A stretch of DNA of 64,000 nt from Myxosarcina sp. GA_180221_E-2-1-MAG-40_15 (GTDB lineage: Bacteria; Cyanobacteriota; Cyanobacteriia; Cyanobacteriales; Xenococcaceae), in contig JAIMKV010000011.1 of assembly GCA_020692205.1 (NCBI GenBank), positions 1,681-65,680 on the forward strand, read 5' to 3'. The translations under genes and the position numbers were made by a program. The notes below the pieces were generated by a model. It was not told the DNA's origin, ran no database searches, and was given only the letters and a program-made list of their open reading frames with translations. Positions 19,369-28,415 of this stretch are shown piece after piece (the first letter of the stretch is position 1; each line of letters opens with the position of its first letter).

Positions 19369-21690
19369 ATGACTGACTTTCTGAGCCATCTAAATTCCTC
19401 ACAACGCCTCGCTGTTGAGCATTATTGCGGGCCAATGTTGGTGGTAGCAGGAGCAGGATCGGGTAAAACCAGAGCGTTAACTTATCGCATTGCTAATTTA
19501 ATTCGTAATCATCAGGTAGATCCAGAACATATTTTGGCAGTTACTTTTACCAATAAAGCTGCGCGGGAGATGCGAGAAAGGATTGAATATATTTTTGCGA
19601 CGGAGTTGGCATTAGAACAGCATGGTCAACGGCTAGAATTTTTGACGGAGTATGAACAGAAAGCATTAAAGTCGCGGGTATATAAAAGAACAACTAAAAA
19701 ACTCTGGATTGGTACTTTTCATAGCCTATTTGCCAAATTATTACGCTTCGATATCAATAAATATCAGGATGAGCGAGGACGTACCTGGAAACGTAATTTT
19801 TCGATTTTTGATGAATCGGATGTCCAGAGTTTATTCAAGAATATTGTCACGAAGGAGTTAAATTTAGATAATAAAAAATTCGATCCTCGTAAAATTAGAT
19901 ATAGCATTAGTAATGCTAAAAATCAGGGTTTGACTCCAGATGAGTTTGCCAAACAAGAATCTGGTTATCGTGGGCGCGTTATTTCGGAAATTTACAACGA
20001 ATATCAGTCTAGGTTAGCTGCCAATAATGCGCTGGATTTTGACGACTTGATTTGGGTTCCAGTCAAGTTGTTTCAGCAGAATGAGTCGATTTTAGGCTAC
20101 TGGCATACACAGTTTCAGCATATTTTGGTTGACGAATACCAGGATACCAATCGTATTCAGTATGATTTAATTCGCTTACTGGCAACTAATGGTGAAACCA
20201 ATAAGAGTGAGTGGAATTGGCACAGGCGATCGCTTTTTGTGGTCGGAGATGCCGATCAGTCGATTTATTCTTTCCGTTTGGCAGACTTTACCATTTTGCT
20301 CGATTTTCAAAAAGATTTTGGTGATGGTTTGCCCGATGAAGATACCCGCACCATGATTAAGCTAGAAGAGAATTATCGTTCTCGGGAAAATATTCTGCAA
20401 GCAGCGAATCATTTAATTGCCCACAATAGCCAACGCATTGATAAGGTTCTCAAACCAACGCGGGGAGTAGGAGAACAAATTTACCTATATAAAGCCGATG
20501 AGGAACAGGAAGAAGCGCGATTTGTCGTCCAGCAGATGCAGCAAATTAAGCAAAATAACCCCGAAATAGATTGGGGAGACTTTTCGATTCTATATCGTAC
20601 TAACGCTCAATCTCGTCCCTTTGAGGATTTACTGCTACACAATAATATTCCCTACAATATTGTCGGCGGTTTAAAATTTTATGATCGTAAAGAAATTAAA
20701 GATGCGATCGCTTATTTACGCATTATAGTTAACCCCGAAGATACGGTTAGTTTACTCCGAGTTGTCAATGTTCCCCGTCGCGGTATTGGCAAGACAACTA
20801 TTACTAGATTGATGGATGCCGCTCAGCAGTTGGGTGTACCGTTGTGGGAAATTGTTAATGATGAAACTTCGGTTAATACTATCGGGGGAAAAGCAGGTAA
20901 ATCTTTGAGTCAATTTGCGCGGATGATTCAAGAGCAAAAAGAGCGTTTGGATGAGTTGACGGCAGGAGAGGTGTTAAATAATATTATCGAGCAGTCGGGT
21001 TACGTCAAAGAACTACAACAGCAAGGAACAGACGAAGCCGATAACCGTATTGCCAACATTTACGAGCTATACAACGCCGTGCAGCAGTTTCAGGAAGATA
21101 ATGAAGAAACTAGCCTGGAAGCGTTTCTTGCTAGTGCTTCCCTGGCTTCAGATTTGGACGGTTTAGATGAAAAACAGCAAAAAGTTTCGCTGATGACACT
21201 TCATTCAGCTAAAGGTCTAGAATTTCCTATAGTTTTCTTAGTCGGAATGGAACAGGGTTTACTGCCCCACAATCGAACTTTAAACGATCCTTTGGAGATA
21301 GAGGAAGAACGCCGTTTATGCTACGTAGGAGTTACCCGCGCCCAAGAACAGCTATTTTTGACTTACACTAGACAACGCCGTCTTTGGGGAACTAGAGAAC
21401 CTGCGGTATCTTCTCAATTTTTAACAGAACTTCCAGGGGAATTGATTAACAGCAATGTTAATGCAGCTAGTACCTATCGCCGCCGTACTCCCGCCCAAAA
21501 ACCTACCCCTGGTCAAGAAATTGATTGGAGTGTAGGCGATCGCGTTTTGCATTATGAGTTTGGTGCTGGAGAAATTACCCATGTCCTAGGAAGCGGCAAG
21601 AAAGCCACTTTGGCCGTTAAGTTTCTGAGTATGGGGGTAACGAAAATTATTCCTACAGTCGCCCCGATGGAGAAAGTGGAACAGGATTAA
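19369..21690 (+). CDS. pcrA: UvrD/PcrA-type superfamily 1 DNA helicase
   Basis: 773 residues. Motif Q/Ia (LNSSQRLAVEH), Walker A GAGSGKTRALTYR near residue 30, Walker B/motif II VDEYQDTN near 260, QSIYSFR, and late motifs LMTLHSAKGLEFPIVFLVGMEQGLLPH and RRLCYVGVTRAQEQLFL are all present. It is a 3'-5' helicase in nucleotide excision repair and replication restart. A C-terminal Tudor-like segment (VGDRVLHYEFGAGEITHVLGSGKKATLAV) matches the PcrA/UvrD tail that contacts RNA polymerase. ATG start. It ends facing the PAP/fibrillin gene. Confidence 0.93.
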   Translation: MTDFLSHLNSSQRLAVEHYCGPMLVVAGAGSGKTRALTYRIANLIRNHQVDPEHILAVTFTNKAAREMRERIEYIFATELALEQHGQRLEFLTEYEQKALKSRVYKRTTKKLWIGTFHSLFAKLLRFDINKYQDERGRTWKRNFSIFDESDVQSLFKNIVTKELNLDNKKFDPRKIRYSISNAKNQGLTPDEFAKQESGYRGRVISEIYNEYQSRLAANNALDFDDLIWVPVKLFQQNESILGYWHTQFQHILVDEYQDTNRIQYDLIRLLATNGETNKSEWNWHRRSLFVVGDADQSIYSFRLADFTILLDFQKDFGDGLPDEDTRTMIKLEENYRSRENILQAANHLIAHNSQRIDKVLKPTRGVGEQIYLYKADEEQEEARFVVQQMQQIKQNNPEIDWGDFSILYRTNAQSRPFEDLLLHNNIPYNIVGGLKFYDRKEIKDAIAYLRIIVNPEDTVSLLRVVNVPRRGIGKTTITRLMDAAQQLGVPLWEIVNDETSVNTIGGKAGKSLSQFARMIQEQKERLDELTAGEVLNNIIEQSGYVKELQQQGTDEADNRIANIYELYNAVQQFQEDNEETSLEAFLASASLASDLDGLDEKQQKVSLMTLHSAKGLEFPIVFLVGMEQGLLPHNRTLNDPLEIEEERRLCYVGVTRAQEQLFLTYTRQRRLWGTREPAVSSQFLTELPGELINSNVNAASTYRRRTPAQKPTPGQEIDWSVGDRVLHYEFGAGEITHVLGSGKKATLAVKFLSMGVTKIIPTVAPMEKVEQD

Positions 21691-21723
21691 TTGACTCTAA
21701 TAGTAGTAGGTTGAGAAGTTTTG

Positions 21724-21765
21724 CCTGAGTCAAGGCTTCAGGTTAAAAGACCAAGTTTTTCTTGG
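21724..21765. terminator. weak hairpins between convergent genes
   Basis: Two small hairpins, CCTGA...TCAGG (21724-21742) and CCAAG-TTTTT-CTTGG (21751-21765), lie between the stops of the helicase and PAP/fibrillin genes. Neither has a strong T run. They may limit convergent read-through. Confidence 0.35.
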
Positions 21766-21778
21766 TTTACTGGCAAAA

Positions 21779-22375
21779 TTAAGCAAAAAAGGTTTCCTTC
21801 GTTAAGATAAAAACATTGCCTTCATTTCCTCGGCCAATTCGCATATCTTCATCTAAATAGGTAATATCTAGCCAGCCTTTTTGTTCTCCACGGTCAATTT
21901 TGAAGTCAAAAGGAAAAAACTTTTTGCCCGCCTCAATTTGCTGAATCAGTTTGGCTGGAGTATTGTAACCCAGTAGACGTTGTAAACCAATAATCGAACG
22001 TTCAAACATGACGTTAACTCGATTTTCGGAAACTGGTTCAAAAGTAGCAGCAACGCTGACTAACCCTTCCAGCATTGGTAAGCCGATAATTTCGGCAATG
22101 TTATAGACTTTAGCTTCTGAGACGCGAATACATTGATAGATTTGTCCCAGTTTAAATAGAGGAAAACGGTCTAAACCAAGAATACCTTTGCTTGTGGTAT
22201 ATAATAAACGCCAGTCACCGTTGAGCAAATCCTTCGCTTCTAAAGGTTTGTGAGTCGGATTATCATCCTCTAACTGTTGAATTGCGGCGAGAACTCGAAC
22301 ATTATCAATTTCGTTAGCTAGCAAACCACGGTTCTTGCCAGCGATCGCTTCTAACAATTCTGCTTTTTTATTCAT
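21779..22375 (-). CDS. PAP/fibrillin (plastid lipid-associated) family protein
   Basis: About 198 residues from the ATG at 22375 (MNKKAELLEAIAGKNRG); an alternative start eight codons upstream is not favoured. The blocks LLNGDWRLLYTTSKGILGLDRFPLFKLGQIYQCI and GWLDITYLDEDMRIGRGNEGNVFIL match the PAP/fibrillin lipocalin-like family. Members associate with thylakoid membranes or plastoglobule-like lipid and affect tolerance of photo-oxidative stress. The ligand is unknown. Confidence 0.85.
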   Translation of the reverse strand: MNKKAELLEAIAGKNRGLLANEIDNVRVLAAIQQLEDDNPTHKPLEAKDLLNGDWRLLYTTSKGILGLDRFPLFKLGQIYQCIRVSEAKVYNIAEIIGLPMLEGLVSVAATFEPVSENRVNVMFERSIIGLQRLLGYNTPAKLIQQIEAGKKFFPFDFKIDRGEQKGWLDITYLDEDMRIGRGNEGNVFILTKETFFA

Positions 22376-22887
22376 AAATCCCTTGACCCCAATCAACAAT
22401 TTTAATCAGATTAACTATATATTTTATAGACTTATTTAAGTTTATGATGATCTTGAAAACCGAAACCCGACCAGGGAAACATAAGTTTTCGCGATCGCCT
22501 GATTTTCCAGGATTTTACAAGATGCTTGCTGTTGGCCTTACGGGGTGACAGCAAGTTTAAAAGGATGAGAGTATAAGCGTTTTGGCTCTGAAGCCCGTTG
22601 ATCAAAAGGTAGCTTATTAGGAGTCGAAGGTACTGAGCCCTAAACGAACGGCAGCCCACTTCGACTTCGTCAGTATCATTAACTTTTCGACCCAATAGAT
22701 AGCTTTCCCGTTTCCTTTTCCTTGAATAAACTTGTACGAAAAATTACGCGATTTAAGTCTCTAAATCACTGCTGCCAATTATTAAGCAAATAAATTCATA
22801 GTCTGGATCTAACTTCTTAATTAGCTGAACTGCTTTGATCTACTCCCCAAAAAGCGATTCCGCTCAAATATCAATATCTAGGTATGC
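22376..22887. other. intergenic region with structured segment
   Basis: 512 bases between two minus-strand genes. An open frame at 22432-22695 has an unusual composition and no family look. Two strong inverted repeats occur: CTTGCTGT/ACAGCAAG at 22525-22532 and 22548-22555, and GTCGAAG/CTTCGAC at 22623-22629 and 22659-22665. This could be a structured RNA on either strand. I could not match it to 6S RNA, tmRNA, RNase P RNA or SRP RNA from memory. Confidence 0.4.
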
Positions 22888-24711
22888 TTAAACAGGCAAA
22901 CCGTCTAAAGTGTCAGCTAGAAATTCTGTGCGACAGGCATGACGTTGAATTTTACCACTAGAGGTTTTAGGTAAACTACCAGGCTTAAGTAGTAACGTTG
23001 TATGTACCTGTAGATCATGGTTTTTGGATATCTCTCGTCGAATTAGTTGAGTTAGCTCCTTAACCTGGATAATTTCTGAGGACACGGGTGAACCGTCATC
23101 AGGCTCACCGCGAGATGTCAGTGTCGCAGCTGACTTGCCAGAAGATTTAGAACTAAAACGATTGCTACTCCAGTAACGACGCTCAACTTCTGCCAGAACG
23201 ACTAACTTTTCTTCTCCTTGAATATTAATCGAAAAGCTTGCCACACAGCTTGGTCTAATCCAAGAAGTAGTTTCCTCGACAGTCTTTTCTATATCTTGGG
23301 GATAATGATTGCGGCCTTTAATAACAATCATATCTTTAAGACGACCTGTAAAAAATACCTCTCCTTCGTCTAGAAAACCCAAATCACCTGTACGTAAAAA
23401 AGGGCCATCGCCAGTGTCTTTTAAATAGGCATTAAAAGTAGCTTCGGTTATTTCTGGTTGTCTCCAGTATCCTTGGGCAATACTCGAACCAGATACCCAA
23501 ATTTCGCCAACTTCTCCTGGTTTACAGCTTGTTAGAGATTCAGGATTAGCGATCGCAATTTTTTGATCCCTTAAGCTTTTACCACAGCTAACTAAGGTAT
23601 GGGGATGAGGTTCATTGGCATCGGCGATCGCAATTTTGTTTTGTTCTAAAGCTTTTCCCTGAACAGTTTTAGTCACTACCGCGGCATTTCTAGAGCCTCC
23701 AGAAATAATCAGCGTGGCTTCTGCCATGCCATAACAAGGATAAAAAGCTGAATAGTCAAATCCATAAGGGGCAAAGGTTTCAGCAAACCTGGTTAGGGTT
23801 TCATGGTTGATTGGTTCTGCACCATTAAAAGCCACCTGCCAATGACTCAGATCCAATCCTCTCAACTGTTCGGCTTTAAACTTGCGAACACAGAGATCGT
23901 AGGCAAAATTAGGACCGCCGCTAGTGGTAGCTTGGTAACGAGAAATTGCTTTGAGCCAGCGTAAAGGATTTTGGAGAAACATTAATGGCGACATTAAAGT
24001 CACGGGAAAGTCACCAAACAAAGGCTGGAGAACACCCCCAATTAAACCCATGTCATGATAAGGTGGCAACCAAATCACTCCTTTGCTTTGAGGAGAATGT
24101 CTAAAGCAACAATGGATTGCCTCTAAGTTGTGTAGCAGGTTTCTATAGGCGATTTTGACTCCTTTGGGTTCTGCCGTTGAGCCAGAGGTGTATTGCAGAA
24201 AAGCGATATCATCATGGGAAAGATTGGGTTTGTACCAGTTTAAACCCGCATCTTGGTCTATGGTATCTGTGGTAATCCAGCATAAACTTTGTAGCTCAGG
24301 AGTGCTTTCTAACTGACGTTCTAATCCTCGCAAGGTATCGCTACTGGTCAGAGCGATGTTTGTTTGAGCGTTTTGTAAAATATTATCAATACGGCTTAAG
24401 GAACGATTGGGGCGTGGAGGATAAGCCGGGATTGCGATCGCTCCAGCATAAAGACAACCAAAAAAAGCAGTAATATAGTCTATTCCCGCTGGAAATAGCA
24501 ATAAGACTCGATCTTGAGGAGAAATAATTGATTGAAGCTTAGCAGCGATCGCTTTGGCTTGTTGTTCCAGTTGTCCATAGGTAAGGCTAATTTCTTCCGT
24601 TTCTCCATCCACCAGAAAATTATATATTATCTGGTCAGGCTGCTCCATCGCGCGAATCTGAAGTATCTCGACCAATGTAGCTGCTTTAAGCTTATTTTTT
24701 AAACCACTCAT
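22888..24711 (-). CDS. stand-alone fatty acyl-AMP ligase
   Basis: 607 residues of the acyl-adenylate superfamily. The P-loop is LQYTSGSTAEPKGV (about 172-185) and IAIPAYPPRPNRSLSRI near residue 95 is typical of FAALs. GYWRQPEITEATF and FLRTGDLGFL hold the later core motifs, and PKTSSGKIQRHACR carries the C-terminal catalytic Lys. It adenylates a fatty acid for transfer to an acyl carrier protein. No carrier-protein or polyketide module is fused or adjacent, so it is not an olefin-synthase loading unit here. A Ser/Gly-rich linker near residue 530 separates the last subdomain. Confidence 0.85.
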   Translation of the reverse strand: MSGLKNKLKAATLVEILQIRAMEQPDQIIYNFLVDGETEEISLTYGQLEQQAKAIAAKLQSIISPQDRVLLLFPAGIDYITAFFGCLYAGAIAIPAYPPRPNRSLSRIDNILQNAQTNIALTSSDTLRGLERQLESTPELQSLCWITTDTIDQDAGLNWYKPNLSHDDIAFLQYTSGSTAEPKGVKIAYRNLLHNLEAIHCCFRHSPQSKGVIWLPPYHDMGLIGGVLQPLFGDFPVTLMSPLMFLQNPLRWLKAISRYQATTSGGPNFAYDLCVRKFKAEQLRGLDLSHWQVAFNGAEPINHETLTRFAETFAPYGFDYSAFYPCYGMAEATLIISGGSRNAAVVTKTVQGKALEQNKIAIADANEPHPHTLVSCGKSLRDQKIAIANPESLTSCKPGEVGEIWVSGSSIAQGYWRQPEITEATFNAYLKDTGDGPFLRTGDLGFLDEGEVFFTGRLKDMIVIKGRNHYPQDIEKTVEETTSWIRPSCVASFSINIQGEEKLVVLAEVERRYWSSNRFSSKSSGKSAATLTSRGEPDDGSPVSSEIIQVKELTQLIRREISKNHDLQVHTTLLLKPGSLPKTSSGKIQRHACRTEFLADTLDGLPV

Positions 24712-24919
24712 TCACTTTTGATTGTTTAAATCGATTTACACCATATCTTATTATTGAAAATTCAAGTATAAATAAACTCAGAGCATAATCATATCTGAAG
24801 TAATTAAATTACCCCACAGCTTACATTAATCAACACTAAAACCGAGTATTAATGTGACACCTTGGAAATAGTCCTCTTGATTAGATAATAAGATATAGTT
24901 TCTAGCTAGCAGCAATTTG

Positions 24920-26101
24920 ATGATGAATTTGTCAGAATTTTCTAATTCTCAAAGATTAAGAGAGATTCTTCTTGCTAAAATTGAAAGTTCGCCCCAGGAG
25001 CGAATCACTTTTGCTCAATACATGGAATTAATTTTATATCACCAGGATTATGGCTACTACAATTCGGGGATAGCTAGCATTGGAGTTCAAGGAGACTTTT
25101 TTACCTCTTCTTCTTTAGGTAAAGATTTCGGCGAATTGCTGGCGGTACAGTTCCAAGAAATGTGGCAAAATTTAGGCTGTCCTAATCCTTTTTATTTAGT
25201 TGAAATGGGTGCGGGAAATGGGGAACTTGCCCAAGATATTTTAAATTGGTTTCAAAATAGCGATGATCGGACTTTAACTCAAGCTTTGAGATATGTGATC
25301 ATCGAGCAGTCGCCAGCTTTGATTAAAGTACAGCAAGAGCTACTTAAGTCTTTTAATGTCGATCTTGCTTGGCAAACTTGGTCTGATATTGACTCAGATA
25401 GTGTTGAAGGATGTTTTTTTTCTAACGAGCTAGTGGATGCTTTTCCTGTACATCTGGTAACGAAAAATGAAGCTCGACTAAAAGAAGTCTTTTTAAGTCT
25501 TGAGTCAGGTAAATTATCCGAAGCTGTTCATCCTATTTCTACTGAAAAACTGGCTCAATATTTCGAGTTTGTGGGGATTGATTTATTACAAAAACAGTAT
25601 GCTGAAAATTATCGTACTGAAGTAAATCTTCAAGCTTTGGACTGGCTGGAAACCGTCGCCACTAAACTTAAGCGGGGATATATTTTAACCATTGACTATG
25701 GCTACAGATCCGAACAATATTATCGACCTTCTCGTCAGCTAGGAACTTTACAGTGTTATTATCAACATCGTCGTCACGATAATCCCTACTCTAATCTGGG
25801 CGATCAGGACATTACTGCTCATGTGGATTTTACTGCCTTAGAACGTCAAGGAAAGTTGTGTAATCTTCAAAATATTGGCTTGACTCAGCAGGGGTTATTT
25901 CTCATGGCTTTAGGTTTAGGCGATCGCCTAAATGAACTATCTAGTGGTAAATATAATCTGGCAGAAATATTTAACCGCCGTGATGTTTTACATCAATTAA
26001 TCAATCCTACGGGTTTAGGTGGTTTTGGAGTCTTAATTCAGGGCAAAAATTTGACCAAATCAGAGCAATCTTTACAGGGTTTAAGTATGCCAGCAATGTA
26101 A
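24920..26101 (+). CDS. MidA/NDUFAF7-like SAM-dependent methyltransferase (DUF185)
   Basis: About 393 residues. ITFAQYMELILYHQDYGYYNSG near the N terminus, FFTSSSLGKDFGELLAVQ, FYLVEMGAGNGELAQDIL (SAM motif I), SNELVDAFPVH and ILTIDYGY are the signatures of the DUF185 arginine methyltransferase family. The eukaryotic member methylates an Arg of complex I. In cyanobacteria a link to NDH-1 is plausible but unproven. A TTG codon directly precedes the ATG at 24920, and a second ATG follows. Confidence 0.85.
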   Translation: MMNLSEFSNSQRLREILLAKIESSPQERITFAQYMELILYHQDYGYYNSGIASIGVQGDFFTSSSLGKDFGELLAVQFQEMWQNLGCPNPFYLVEMGAGNGELAQDILNWFQNSDDRTLTQALRYVIIEQSPALIKVQQELLKSFNVDLAWQTWSDIDSDSVEGCFFSNELVDAFPVHLVTKNEARLKEVFLSLESGKLSEAVHPISTEKLAQYFEFVGIDLLQKQYAENYRTEVNLQALDWLETVATKLKRGYILTIDYGYRSEQYYRPSRQLGTLQCYYQHRRHDNPYSNLGDQDITAHVDFTALERQGKLCNLQNIGLTQQGLFLMALGLGDRLNELSSGKYNLAEIFNRRDVLHQLINPTGLGGFGVLIQGKNLTKSEQSLQGLSMPAM

Positions 26102-26120
26102 AGTCCCAGCTGATTACTAC

Positions 26121-26188
26121 AAAAAAAAAGCCATTGCGAAGACTAAACATGAATTGCGATCGCTCTCAAGGTATCGCTACGCAATGGC
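26121..26188 (-). terminator. amt terminator
   Basis: On the minus strand, GCCATTGCG (26188-26180) pairs with CGCAATGGC (26138-26130) and is followed by nine T residues (26129-26121). The loop is about 41 bases and includes a HIP1 site. It fits a Rho-independent terminator for amt. Confidence 0.75.
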
Positions 26189-26220
26189 AATAATTAAATC
26201 AAACTTGACTTGAGGGAAAT

Positions 26221-27705
26221 CTAGAATTCAGAACTTTCTGTGGGGTTCATACCGATAGGAACACCACCAGCACCACCAGCTAAGACATCGGCTTCTTTAA
26301 CAAATCCACTGTATGCTTCCATACCGTGTTCGCTGATATCTAAACCAAGCCTTTCTTCATCTTCATGAACTCGAATACCAATAGTAAATTTGAGGATTGA
26401 CCAAACAATGACACTAAAGATAACGGTAAAGGCACCAATAGATAGGATACCAATAAGTTGAGTCACGATATTAGCTGTACCGAAAATACCTACAGCTAAA
26501 GTTCCCCAGATCCCACATACCAGGTGAACTGAAGTTGCACCAACAGGATCATCAATTTTGATACTATCAAAAAAGGCAACTGAGAAAACAACAATAATCC
26601 CAGCAATTAAACCAATGATCACCGCAGACAAATAGCTAACATCCGCACAACCAGCGGTAATACCGACTAAACCAGCCAAAATACCGTTAATGATCATCGA
26701 TAAGTCAGGCTTCCCGTCTTTGATCCAAGACGTGAAGGTTGCTGCCACACCACCTGCTGCTGCGGATAAATTAGTAGTTACGGCGATATAAGGAACGTTG
26801 GCTGTGGCTGCCAATTCTGAACCAGGGTTGAAGCCAAACCAGCCAATCCAAAGAATCAAACAACCTAGAGTAGCGAAACCCATGTTGTGTCCAGGGATAG
26901 CGCTAGTTCTACCGTTTTGGTACTTACCAATTCTCGGGCCCAGAAGTGCTGCACCAACTAAAGCTGCCCAACCACCGACTGAGTGAACCACAGTTGAGCC
27001 AGCAAAGTCGGAAAAACCTAATTCAGCTAACCAACCACCATCCCAAACCCAGTGTCCAGTAATAGCGTAGGAAAAAGCTACTAGTAAGGTACTAAAGATT
27101 AAGAAAGCAGTGAACTTAATTCTTTCTGCTACCGCACCAGAGACAATGGTTGCAGCCGTTGCTGCAAAGGCTACCTGAAACAAAAAGCTGATTGCAGGAG
27201 GAACTGCTGCGGGGTAAGGATCGTCACCATAAGCTGCCGCATCACCACTAAAGAAAAACCCGCTGGTACCAATAAAGGGACTACCGTCGCCATACATTAG
27301 AGCGTATCCAACTGCCCAATAAGCTAAAGTAGCGATCGCAAAGACAATTAAGTTTTTGGCCAAAATATTAACCGCGTTTTTCTGACGGCAAAAACCTGCT
27401 TCTAGCATTCCAAATCCAGCATTCATAAAGATTACTAGAACTGAACAAAACAGCAGGAAAATGGAGTCTAAAACAACTCGTAGTTCGTCTAAATTAGCAG
27501 GGGCTTCCAACCCTTGTGCCGTAGCTGCCGTATTCCAGACGACAACTATCATCGCAGCTAAAGGAATACATATAAACCATGAAGGGGAGAATGTCTTGAA
27601 GACTGTTCTCAAAGGTCTTGGAAGCAAGCTTTTAGCTTGTGTTCCACTACCCAGAGTATTTTTACGTTTGAGTGTTTTTGTAGTTTTTAAGAATTCGGAA
27701 TTCAT
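26221..27705 (-). CDS. amt: ammonium transporter
   Basis: 494 residues of the Amt/MEP/Rh family. A basic N-terminal extension of about 35 residues precedes a signal-like segment ending AATAQG. About 11 transmembrane segments follow. Conserved blocks are [47 protein letters not shown] and [22 protein letters not shown], the last two holding the pore histidines. It moves ammonium across the plasma membrane and is usually under NtcA control. The palindromic NtcA site at 27800 lies 95 bases upstream of the ATG, although its best -10 box points the other way. Confidence 0.93.
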   Translation of the reverse strand: MNSEFLKTTKTLKRKNTLGSGTQAKSLLPRPLRTVFKTFSPSWFICIPLAAMIVVVWNTAATAQGLEAPANLDELRVVLDSIFLLFCSVLVIFMNAGFGMLEAGFCRQKNAVNILAKNLIVFAIATLAYWAVGYALMYGDGSPFIGTSGFFFSGDAAAYGDDPYPAAVPPAISFLFQVAFAATAATIVSGAVAERIKFTAFLIFSTLLVAFSYAITGHWVWDGGWLAELGFSDFAGSTVVHSVGGWAALVGAALLGPRIGKYQNGRTSAIPGHNMGFATLGCLILWIGWFGFNPGSELAATANVPYIAVTTNLSAAAGGVAATFTSWIKDGKPDLSMIINGILAGLVGITAGCADVSYLSAVIIGLIAGIIVVFSVAFFDSIKIDDPVGATSVHLVCGIWGTLAVGIFGTANIVTQLIGILSIGAFTVIFSVIVWSILKFTIGIRVHEDEERLGLDISEHGMEAYSGFVKEADVLAGGAGGVPIGMNPTESSEF

Positions 27706-27799
27706 TTACACTTCGATTAAATTAGAAAATATAGCTAATTTGCCTATTTAATGACAAATTCGATTTTGTCTAGTCTGTGATTTTTTCTGCTTTTTTGCC

Positions 27800-27841
27800 G
27801 TATTTGCAAATACATTTATTTGTGCCATAAAACTGTATAAT
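27800..27841 (+). promoter_or_regulatory. NtcA-type promoter pointing into gene-free DNA
   Basis: GTATTTGCAAATAC (27800-27813) is a perfect 14-base palindrome of the GTA-N8-TAC type. On the plus strand it is followed after exactly 22 bases by TATAAT (27836-27841), the canonical class II NtcA promoter. Transcription would begin near 27848 and run into a stretch with no plus-strand gene. On the minus strand, toward amt, the best box at that spacing is only CAGACT. Confidence 0.65.
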
Positions 27842-28360
27842 GGTAGTCTTTTTTTAAATCAAAATTAAACTTTTATTCAAGTATTTAAATTGGCTTTGAG
27901 GGCAACTTTTTCTTGGGAACTAAAGCAAAAACTGTAACTTATGTGTCGAATTGTCTTCTTATTTAGTTCATCTTTACAGATCATACATAAAATTTCGCTC
28001 ATCAGTGAATAAAATTTAAGCTAGCCTGAGCAAACTTAATTAATTTACTGTTGAGTGGAGACAATGAAAGATTAGTTAATCTAATTTATGAGCAACAATA
28101 TTTAACAATTACTAAAAAAGATTATGGTTTTCTCTGTATTTAGTTGACTTTAAGTTTTCAACAAAAACAAACCATTACATCGCTAATTTTAACAATATAA
28201 CGTAAGAGAATAATGAAGAAAACCCAAATTCAAAACTACTTTTAGTTAAATTATTATAAGCTTCAAAAGCTTAAACCGTAGCGACCTGATGCCACATAAT
28301 GACAATGTTTCTAAAACTCACAAGTTTTACCATATTAGGCTTAGATGGAAATAAACGGCG
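27842..28360. other. gene-free region between amt and glnN
   Basis: About 520 AT-rich bases downstream of the plus-strand NtcA-type promoter and after the glnN stop. No open frame of note lies on the plus strand. A small RNA starting near 27848 is possible, but I could not identify its 3' end: no clear hairpin followed by T residues was found. Confidence 0.45.
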
Positions 28361-28387
28361 AAAAAAAAGGTCGCTCTATCTGCGACC
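28361..28387 (-). terminator. glnN terminator
   Basis: On the minus strand, GGTCGC-AGATAGA-GCGACC is followed by eight T residues, ending at 28361. It lies 29 bases after the glnN stop codon and is a standard Rho-independent terminator. Confidence 0.85.
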
Positions 28388-28415
28388 CCACGGGAATTGA
28401 ACAAACTAGCTAATG

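Noticed and set aside
22432-22695. 87-residue open frame on the minus strand
   Set aside because: No family character, odd composition, and it overlaps strong inverted repeats; better explained as structured non-coding DNA.
28381-28402. tRNA-like T-arm text (GTTCAATTCCCGTGGGG on the minus strand) near glnN
   Set aside because: No acceptor stem, D arm or anticodon arm upstream; it is just ahead of the glnN terminator hairpin.
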